This document shows positions 1-6,014 of a DNA stretch of 7,311 nucleotides, piece after piece. Location: contig JACDCH010000020.1 of the NCBI GenBank assembly GCA_013694495.1, forward strand, positions 1-7,311, given 5' to 3'. The notes beneath the pieces are model-generated. The model did no database searches. It had not been told where the DNA came from and was given only the letters and a program-made list of their open reading frames with translations. The first letter of the stretch is position 1; the number at the start of each line of letters is the position of its first letter. Made by a program: the position numbers and the translations under genes. The stretch comes from Acidimicrobiia bacterium (GTDB lineage Bacteria > Actinomycetota > Acidimicrobiia > Acidimicrobiales > JACDCH01).

Positions 1-2333
1 GCCACGGCCAGGTCGCGCAGCCCCTCGCGGGGCAGGTCATCGACGCGGGCCACGACGACGCCGTCGACCGCACCGGCGGCCAGGTCGGACGCGCCGCCGG
101 TGGCGAGCTTGCGCTTCAGCTCGTCGATCTCCCGCCGGAGCGCCTTGATCTCGTCGGCGCGCTTGCGGGCGCCGTCGACCACGTCGGTGACGGACACGTT
201 CAGCGCGTCGGCCGCCGATGCCAACGACCGCTCGGCGGCACGCAGGCGGTCGACCGGGCCGGTGCCCGTGACCGCCTCGATGCGGCGCAGGTTCGAGCCG
301 ATCGACTCCTCGCGCACGATCTTGAGCGGACCGATGTCGCCGAGGGCCCGCACGTGCGTGCCGCCGCACAGCTCGGTGGAGCGCGGCCCGGCCTCGAGGA
401 CCCGCACGATCTCGCCGTACTTGTCGCCGAAGAAGGCGATGGCGCCGAGGGCAGCCGCCTCGGCCTTGGTGGTCTCGTAGTGGCGCACGGACGCGTTGGC
501 GAGGATCTCGTGGTTGGCGAGGTCCTCGATCTGCACCACCTGCTCGGGCGTGAGCCCGTCGGCCGGGCCGAAGTCGAAGCGGAGGCGCTCGTCGTCGACG
601 TCGGAGCCCTGCTGCTTGACCTCCGACCCGAGCACCTCGCGAAGGGCCCAGTGGAGGATGTGGGTGCCGGTGTGGTTGCGGCGGATGGCGTCGCGGCGGG
701 CGACGTCGATGGCGGCGATCGCGTCCTGGCCCGGCGTGAGCTCGCCCTCGACGACCTCGACGACGTGGCGGCTGAGCCCGGGCAGGGCGAACACCGTGTC
801 GCGCACCTCGGCCCGGCCGGTGTCGGTGGTGATCGAGCCGGTGTCGCCCACCTGGCCGCCGGACTCGGCGTAGAAGGGCGTGCGGTCGAGGAAGATCGAG
901 TCGCCGACGACGGCGAGGACCTTGGCCTTGATCTCGAACTCCTCGCGCCCGACGAATTCGGACGGGCCGAAGCGGTCGAGCACCTCCTGGAACGACGTGA
1001 GGTTCGCGTAGGCGTCGACGTGCTTGGCGCCGGCCTTCGACTGGCGCCGCTGCTCGCCCATGAGCGCCTCGAAGCCCTCGAGGTCGACGGCGACGCCGCG
1101 CTCGGCGGCCATCTCCTGGGTGACCTCGAGCGGGAAGCCGTACGTGTCGTGGAGCTGGAACGCCACCGCCCCCGACAGGGGTTCGCCCGGTCCGGCGACG
1201 TCGGCGTCGAGCGCCTGCTCGAGCAGGTTCACGCCCCGCTTGAGCGTCGTGCGGAACCGTTCCTCCTCCCGGCCGATGATGCCCACGAGGCCGTCGCGCC
1301 CGGCGACCAGCTCGGGGTAGGCGTCGCCCATCATGTCGACGCAGCAGTCGACGAGCGTCGGGAGGACCGGCTTGTCGACGCCGAGTACGTGGGCGAACCG
1401 GACCGCCCTGCGGATGACCCGGCGCAGCACGTAGCCCCGGTCCTCGTTGGAGGGCACGACGCCGTCGTTGACCAGGAACGTGACGGTGCGGGTGTGGTCG
1501 GCCAGGATCCGCAGCGCGTAATCCGTGGCGTCGTCGACCGCGAGACGATGGCCGGTCACCGACTGGGCGGCATCCATGAGCGGGGCGAACAGGTCGGTGT
1601 CGAACGCCGTGCGCTTGCCCTGCTGCAGCATGAGCCAGCGCTCGAAGCCGGCGCCGGTGTCGACGTTCTGCTGCGGGAGGGCGGTGAGGGTGCCGTCGCC
1701 GTGGCGGAAGTCGGTCATGAACACGAGGTTCCAGAACTCGACGAAGCGATCGCCGCCGCCGGTGGCGGGGCCCCCCGGCTCGCCCCACTCGGGGCCGGAG
1801 TCGTAGTGGATCTCACTGCACGGCCCGCACGGGCCGGTCTCGCCCATCTCCCAGTAGTTGTCCTTGTCGAGGCGCTGGATCCGCTCCATCGGGAGGCCGA
1901 TCTCCTCGTGCCAGATGGCCTCGGCCTCGTCGTCGGACACGTGCACCGTGGCCCAGATGCGGTCGCCGTCGAAGCCGCTCACCTCGGTGAGGAACTCCCA
2001 CGCCCAGGCGATCACCTCGCGCTTGAAGTAGTCGCCGAAGCTCCAGTTGCCGAGCATTTCGAAGAACGTGAGGTGCCGGCGGGTGCGGCCCACCTCGTCG
2101 ATGTCGTTGTGCTTGCCTGCCAGGCGGACGCACTTCTGGATGGAGGCCGCCCGCGGCGGCCCGAACGGCACCGGTTCCTCGCCCAGGAAGTAGGGGACGA
2201 ACTGCATCATCCCCGAGTTCGTGAACATGGGGGCCGTGGGGTGGTGCGGGATCAGGCCGGCCGACGGCACCAGGGTGTGGTCGTGCGCGGCGAAGTAGTC
2301 GTTCCACGCGCGTCGGAGGCCGGCGGAGTCCAT
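1..2333 (-). CDS. alaS: Alanyl-tRNA synthetase (AlaRS), C-terminus beyond window
   Basis: AlaRS charges tRNA-Ala with alanine and clears mischarged Ser- or Gly-tRNA-Ala. The first 777 residues are present, against about 880 in full-length enzymes. The catalytic domain shows the class II motif 2 region FFEMLGNWSFGDYFK (90-104) and motif 3 as VDTGAGFER (224-232). TGPCGPCSEIHYD follows MERIQRLDKDNYWEMGE (from 149). The editing domain has the zinc-binding HTGTH (554-558) and CGGTH (656-660), with the same 102-residue spacing from first His to Cys as in E. coli. A coiled-coil-like linker, DELKRKL, leads into the C-Ala domain, where the sequence is cut by the window edge, not by a stop. The frame is open throughout. 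ATG at 2333 is the only start between the preceding stop and the conserved N-terminus. No Shine-Dalgarno sequence is seen, so translation may depend on ribosomes finishing the small gene 13 bases upstream. Confidence 0.97.
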   Translation of the reverse strand, partial: MDSAGLRRAWNDYFAAHDHTLVPSAGLIPHHPTAPMFTNSGMMQFVPYFLGEEPVPFGPPRAASIQKCVRLAGKHNDIDEVGRTRRHLTFFEMLGNWSFGDYFKREVIAWAWEFLTEVSGFDGDRIWATVHVSDDEAEAIWHEEIGLPMERIQRLDKDNYWEMGETGPCGPCSEIHYDSGPEWGEPGGPATGGGDRFVEFWNLVFMTDFRHGDGTLTALPQQNVDTGAGFERWLMLQQGKRTAFDTDLFAPLMDAAQSVTGHRLAVDDATDYALRILADHTRTVTFLVNDGVVPSNEDRGYVLRRVIRRAVRFAHVLGVDKPVLPTLVDCCVDMMGDAYPELVAGRDGLVGIIGREEERFRTTLKRGVNLLEQALDADVAGPGEPLSGAVAFQLHDTYGFPLEVTQEMAAERGVAVDLEGFEALMGEQRRQSKAGAKHVDAYANLTSFQEVLDRFGPSEFVGREEFEIKAKVLAVVGDSIFLDRTPFYAESGGQVGDTGSITTDTGRAEVRDTVFALPGLSRHVVEVVEGELTPGQDAIAAIDVARRDAIRRNHTGTHILHWALREVLGSEVKQQGSDVDDERLRFDFGPADGLTPEQVVQIEDLANHEILANASVRHYETTKAEAAALGAIAFFGDKYGEIVRVLEAGPRSTELCGGTHVRALGDIGPLKIVREESIGSNLRRIEAVTGTGPVDRLRAAERSLASAADALNVSVTDVVDGARKRADEIKALRREIDELKRKLATGGASDLAAGAVDGVVVARVDDLPREGLRDLAV

Positions 2334-2346
2334 GAAGGACCCGAGG

Positions 2347-2556
2347 CTACCGAAGGCGGGAGTCGTACCTGGCTCGCAGTTCTGCCTCCCGCGAGCGCAT
2401 CGCCGTGCGCCCCTCGGCCACCGCGGCCCGCATGTCGGACTGCACGCTGGCCGGCGCGAAGCGGTCGATCGCCTGGCGGACGCGACGCTGCAGCCACACG
2501 CTGCCCCCGAAGCCCGACGCGACGCCGACGGTGAGCCAGAAGAGCCGCTTGAACAT
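2347..2556 (-). CDS. Small DUF6167-like protein, probably membrane-associated
   Basis: The function is unknown. The 69-residue product begins MFKRLFWLTVGVASGFGGSV, a short basic start followed by a hydrophobic, glycine-rich segment (about 5-21) that probably inserts in the membrane. The rest is a highly charged helix rich in Arg, Ala and Glu, with SREAELRARY (55-64) near the end. The M-F-[KR]-R-x-F-W opening, the glycine-rich hydrophobic stretch, the REAEL ending and the position between DUF948 and alaS all match actinobacterial proteins annotated DUF6167; this copy is at the short end. The ATG lies six bases after the DUF948 stop, and alaS begins 13 bases after its own stop, so co-expression with both is very likely. 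A soluble cytosolic protein with a hydrophobic N-terminus is less likely but not excluded. Confidence 0.8.
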   Translation of the reverse strand: MFKRLFWLTVGVASGFGGSVWLQRRVRQAIDRFAPASVQSDMRAAVAEGRTAMRSREAELRARYDSRLR

Positions 2557-2562
2557 CGCCGC

Positions 2563-2931
2563 CTAGCCCCGCTCGCCGCCGCCGGCCTTGAGGCGGCGGG
2601 CCGCCTTGCCGGTGCCGTTGGCGAAGGCCACGGCCTTGATGACCGGGCTCGAGAAGGCCGAGTACGCGAGCTTGCTCGCCCCCTCGACGGTGGCGCTCAC
2701 CGTCTCGGCCGCACCCAGCAGCGTGTCGACCCGGTCGAGCTCCTCCCCCGCCGCCGCCACCGTGGCCTGCATCGAGGCGATCACCGGCAGCGCCTCTTCG
2801 CGCAGTTGGCGCACGGCCGAGCGGAGGTCGCGCACGGCGCCGACGAGCGAGACGCAGGCCCAGAGGAGCAGCGCCACGGCGAACGTCGCCGTCGACGCGA
2901 TCACCAGGGCAGCAGCGTCGCCGATCTCCAC
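2563..2931 (-). CDS. DUF948 family membrane-anchored coiled-coil protein
   Basis: The function is unknown. The 122-residue product has one hydrophobic N-terminal segment (about 7-31), likely a membrane anchor. A charged, heptad-like helical stretch follows (about 33-90, including LRSAVRQLREE and GEELDRVDTLLG), resembling the coiled-coil region of DUF948 proteins. The C-terminal block SSPVIKAVAFANGTGKAARR (94-113) matches the conserved G-G-P-L-V-K-V-A-A-F type ending of actinobacterial DUF948 proteins found upstream of alaS, for example in Streptomyces. The start is GTG at 2931: there is no other start codon in frame back to the rarA stop, and the hydrophobic segment follows at once. A predicted hairpin abuts this start and no ribosome site is visible. 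The gene is followed after six bases by another small probable membrane protein gene, so the two may act together. The family assignment is from recall of sequence patterns. Confidence 0.85.
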   Translation of the reverse strand: MEIGDAAALVIASTATFAVALLLWACVSLVGAVRDLRSAVRQLREEALPVIASMQATVAAAGEELDRVDTLLGAAETVSATVEGASKLAYSAFSSPVIKAVAFANGTGKAARRLKAGGGERG

Positions 2932-2960
2932 GGCCCGCCGACGGTAGTCGTCAGTGGGCC
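2932..2960 (-). other. Predicted RNA hairpin filling the rarA-DUF948 gap
   Basis: The minus strand can fold into a 12-position stem (arms 2960-2949 and 2943-2932) around a 5-base loop, ACTAC (2948-2944). Ten pairs are Watson-Crick, one is G-U and one is an A-C mismatch. The stem begins two bases after the rarA stop codon and ends directly against the GTG start of the next gene, so it covers the whole region where a ribosome site would sit. There is no T-run after it, so it does not look like a classical intrinsic terminator. It could be a translation-modulating structure, a processing or stability element, or a U-tract-less terminator. Base pairing is seen directly; function is inference. Confidence 0.45.
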
Positions 2961-2962
2961 CG

Positions 2963-4255
2963 CTACTCCACGTCGCCGGCGGGGTCGGCGAGGTGGCGCA
3001 GGCGCTGGGCGACCTCGGCTTCGTACCCGTGGTCCGACGGCTCGTAGTACGGCTGGGGCGGCGGCTGGCTGAGGTGCTCCTGCTCCACCCACCCGCGCGG
3101 GTCGGCGTGGGGGTAGCGGTACTGTCGCCCCTCCACCCGCTTCTGAAGCGGGTGGCCGTCGCGCAGGTGCATCGGCACCTCGGGAGTGAACCCGTTCTGC
3201 ACGTCCTCGAGCGCCTTCCAGATCGCGGCGGCCGAGCGGCCCGACTTCGGGGCGCAGGCCAGGTGGATCGTGGCCTGGGCCAGGTTCAGCTGCGCCTCGG
3301 GGAGACCCACGAACTCCACGGCCCGGGCGGCGGCGTCGGCCACGACGAGGCTCATGGGGTCGGCCATGCCGATGTCCTCGCTGGCCAGGATCACCAGGCG
3401 CCGGGCGATGAAGCGGGCGTCCTCCCCCGCCGCCAGCATCCGGGCGAGGTAGTGGATGGCGGCGTCGGGATCGGAGCCCCGGAGGCTCTTGATGAAGCCC
3501 GAGATCACGTCGTAGTGGTCGTCGCGCCCGTAGCGCAGGGCCGTCGAGCCGAGCGCCGCCTCGGCGTCCGTCAGGGTCACGTGCCGGTCGGGGCCGCTGA
3601 GGGCGACGCACACCTCGAGGGCGGTGAGCGCCTGGCGCCCGTCGCCCGGGCTGCGCGCCACCAGCAGGTCGAGGGCGTCGGCGTCGGCCGTCGCGCCCTC
3701 GGCGTCGAGGCCCCGCTCCAGCAGGGTGCGGATGGCCGCCTCGTCGAGGGGCTCGAGCCGGAACAGCGACGACCGCGAGCGGAGCGGTGCGTTCACCTCG
3801 AAGTACGGGTTCTCGGTGGTGGCGCCGATCAGCGTGATGAGGCCCGTCTCGACCGACGGCAGCAGCGCGTCCTGCTGCGCCTTGTTGAACCGGTGCACCT
3901 CGTCGAGGAACAGGATCGTGCGCCGGCCGCTCTCGCCCAGCCGCTGCTCCGCCTTCGCCAGCACCTCGCGCACGTCCTTGACGCCGGCGCTGACCGCCGA
4001 GAGGCGGTCGAAGGCCCGGGCCGTGGTGCTGGCGATCAGCTCGGCGATGGTGGTCTTGCCCGTGCCGGGCGGGCCCCACAGGATCACCGACCGGAGCGTG
4101 TCCGACTCGATCAGCGATCGCATCGGCGCGCCCGGTGCGAGCAGCGCCTCCTGGCCCACGACCTCGTCGAGCGTCCGGGGTCGCAGGCGCACCGCCAGCG
4201 GCGACTGGCGGCGCAGCCGATCGGCCGCCGCCGCCGCGAACAGGTCCTCGGCCAT
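2963..4255 (-). CDS. rarA: Replication-associated recombination protein A (RarA/MgsA) AAA+ ATPase
   Basis: RarA is a clamp-loader-like AAA+ ATPase of the RarA/Mgs1/WRNIP1 family that acts at stalled or damaged replication forks. Its exact biochemical role is still debated. The 430-residue product is near the family length (E. coli 447). Visible are Walker A GPPGTGKTT (61-69), Walker B LFLDEVHRF (115-123, Asp118 and Glu119), sensor 1 ATTEN (145-149), a probable arginine finger in RSRS (Arg161) and sensor 2 GDGR (204-207). The tetramerisation domain carries the family signature ISGFIKSLRGSDPDAA (251-266) and EDIGMADP (293-300). The MgsA C-terminal region includes MHLRDGH (362-368) and YRYPH (379-383). 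The 28-base gap after aspS holds only a weak AGGG about 10 bases before the ATG. A role in DNA repair is known for the family; its placement among synthetase genes is a conserved order rather than evidence of a translation function. Confidence 0.96.
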   Translation of the reverse strand: MAEDLFAAAAADRLRRQSPLAVRLRPRTLDEVVGQEALLAPGAPMRSLIESDTLRSVILWGPPGTGKTTIAELIASTTARAFDRLSAVSAGVKDVREVLAKAEQRLGESGRRTILFLDEVHRFNKAQQDALLPSVETGLITLIGATTENPYFEVNAPLRSRSSLFRLEPLDEAAIRTLLERGLDAEGATADADALDLLVARSPGDGRQALTALEVCVALSGPDRHVTLTDAEAALGSTALRYGRDDHYDVISGFIKSLRGSDPDAAIHYLARMLAAGEDARFIARRLVILASEDIGMADPMSLVVADAAARAVEFVGLPEAQLNLAQATIHLACAPKSGRSAAAIWKALEDVQNGFTPEVPMHLRDGHPLQKRVEGRQYRYPHADPRGWVEQEHLSQPPPQPYYEPSDHGYEAEVAQRLRHLADPAGDVE

Positions 4256-4283
4256 CGCCGCGGGACCCTACGCCCGAACCCTG

Positions 4284-6014
4284 TCAGGCCTTGGGCGGGA
4301 GGAGGCGCAGGCCGAGCTCGGCGAGCTGCTTGTCGTCGGCGGTGGTCGGGGCGCCGGTCATCGGGTCGGCGCCGGACTGGGGCTTCGGGAAGGCGATGAC
4401 CTCGCGGATGTTGTCCTCGCCGGCGAGGATGGCCACGAGCCGATCCATGCCCATGCCGAAGCCGCCGTGGGGCGGGGCGCCGAAGCGGAACGGGTTGAGG
4501 AAGAACCCGAAGCGGCGGTCGGCTTCCTCGGGGCTGATGCCGAGGAGCGAGAAGACTCGCTGCTGGAGCTCCGGCTCGTGGATCCGCAACGAGCCCGAGC
4601 CCAGCTCCCAGCCGTTGAGCACGAGGTCGTACGCCTTGCTGCGCACGTCCATCGGGTCGCTCTCGAGCCGGTCGAGGTCGTCGGGGTGGGGCCGGGTGAA
4701 GGGGTGGTGGGCCGGCTTCGGCGTGCCCGTGGTGGCGTCGACGCCCACGAACATCGGGAAGTCGACGATCCACACGTAGCGGAACGGCCCCTGGGACACG
4801 GGCGGGCGCCCGACCTGGTTGCGCAGCCCGCCCAGCACCTCACAGGTGGTGTGCCACTCGTCGGCCACGAGCAGCAGCAGGTCGCCGGCCTCGGCGCCGG
4901 TGGCGTCGACGACGGCTTTCAGCTCGGTCTCGGACAGGAACTTCGTGACGGGCGACTCGAGGTCGCCGCCCTCGCGCACCCGCATCCACACGAGGCCCTT
5001 GGCGCCGAGCTGCTTGGCGTCGTCGGTGAGCGCGTCGAGCTTCTTGCGCCCGAGGTCGCCCTGCCCCGGCACGCGCAGTCCCTTGATCGCGGCGGCCGAC
5101 GCGAACGCCTGGAAGCCGGTGCCGGCGAACAGCTCCGTGAGCTCTTGGAGCTCCATGCCGAACCGGAGGTCGGGCTTGTCGCTGCCGTAGCGGTCCATGG
5201 CGTCGTGCCACGTCATCTGGGGAATGTCGTCGGGGCGGTGGCCGGTGATGGCTTCGGCCGCGTCGAGCACGGCCTCGGACACGGCTGCGAGGACGTCGTC
5301 CTGGTCGACGAAGCTCATCTCGAGGTCGAGCTGGGTGAACTCGAACTGGCGATCGGCACGGAGGTCCTCGTCACGGAGGCAGCGGGCGATCTGGTAGTAG
5401 CGCTCGGTCCCCGCCACCATCAGCAGCTGCTTGAACAGCTGCGGCGACTGCGGCAGCGCGTAGAAGCTGCCCGGCACCTGGCGCGACGGGACGAGGAACT
5501 CGCGGGCGCCCTCGGGGGTGGACGGCATGAGCAGCGGCGTCTCGACCTCGGTGAAGCCCTGGCGCTCCATCGCGGCGCGGATGGCGCTGTTGACCCGGGC
5601 CCGGATCTCCAGGTTGCGCTGGAGCCGGGACCGGCGCAGGTCGAGGTAGCGGTGGCGCAGACGCACGGCCTCGTCGACGTCGGTGCGCTCGTCGAGGGGG
5701 AACGGCGGCGGGTCGGCCCGGTTGAGCACCTCGACCGTGCAGTCCTGGAGCTCGATCTCGCCGGTGGCCAGCTTGTCGTTGACCGTGCCCTCGAGCCGGT
5801 GGCGCACGGTCCCGGAGACCCGCACGACGAACTCGCTGCGGAGGTCGTGGGCGTTGTCGACGACGCACTGGACGATGCCCGTCCGGTCGCGCACGTCGAC
5901 GAAGGCGAGGTGCTCGCCGTGCTCCCGCCGGCGGCTCACCCACCCGCACAGCGCGACCTCCTCGCCGACGTGCTCCGTGCGCAGCTCGCCGCACCAATGG
6001 GTCCTCATGCTCAT
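4284..6014 (-). CDS. aspS: Aspartyl-tRNA synthetase (AspRS), probably non-discriminating
   Basis: This class II synthetase attaches aspartate to tRNA-Asp, and probably also to tRNA-Asn for later amidation. The product is 576 residues, the usual bacterial-type length. An OB-fold anticodon-binding domain (about 1-110) contains CGWVSRRREHG (23-33). The catalytic core follows, with motif 1 around FTEVETPLLMPSTPEGAREF (154-173), motif 2 around RCLRDEDLRADRQFEFTQ (211-228) and motif 3 GGFGMGMDR (517-525). The inserted GAD domain characteristic of bacterial AspRS spans roughly 290-410. His32 and Gly76 align with the two residues linked to relaxed tRNA choice in Pseudomonas aeruginosa AspRS. Two starts are possible. 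ATG at 6014 has the better ribosome site and an ATGA overlap with hisS, while ATG at 6008 (MRTHWCGEL) lines up exactly with the E. coli N-terminus. The frame stays open far upstream through hisS, but that part is not AspRS. rarA follows after 28 bases. Confidence 0.97.
   Translation of the reverse strand: MSMRTHWCGELRTEHVGEEVALCGWVSRRREHGEHLAFVDVRDRTGIVQCVVDNAHDLRSEFVVRVSGTVRHRLEGTVNDKLATGEIELQDCTVEVLNRADPPPFPLDERTDVDEAVRLRHRYLDLRRSRLQRNLEIRARVNSAIRAAMERQGFTEVETPLLMPSTPEGAREFLVPSRQVPGSFYALPQSPQLFKQLLMVAGTERYYQIARCLRDEDLRADRQFEFTQLDLEMSFVDQDDVLAAVSEAVLDAAEAITGHRPDDIPQMTWHDAMDRYGSDKPDLRFGMELQELTELFAGTGFQAFASAAAIKGLRVPGQGDLGRKKLDALTDDAKQLGAKGLVWMRVREGGDLESPVTKFLSETELKAVVDATGAEAGDLLLLVADEWHTTCEVLGGLRNQVGRPPVSQGPFRYVWIVDFPMFVGVDATTGTPKPAHHPFTRPHPDDLDRLESDPMDVRSKAYDLVLNGWELGSGSLRIHEPELQQRVFSLLGISPEEADRRFGFFLNPFRFGAPPHGGFGMGMDRLVAILAGEDNIREVIAFPKPQSGADPMTGAPTTADDKQLAELGLRLLPPKA

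Noticed and set aside
354..2534. 726-codon open frame on the plus strand, antisense to alaS
   Set aside because: It lies opposite the well-supported AlaRS frame, and its composition is that of a GC-rich antisense shadow (many Val, Glu, Asp, His, Leu). No family motif is seen.
4256..4283. Possible terminator between aspS and rarA
   Set aside because: Only a 4-base-pair stem (CGGG/CCCG) with an 8-base loop can be drawn, and there is no T-run. Nothing convincing.
2954..4399. 481-codon open frame on the plus strand, antisense to rarA
   Set aside because: It is the reverse-strand shadow of the RarA frame, with no recognisable domain.
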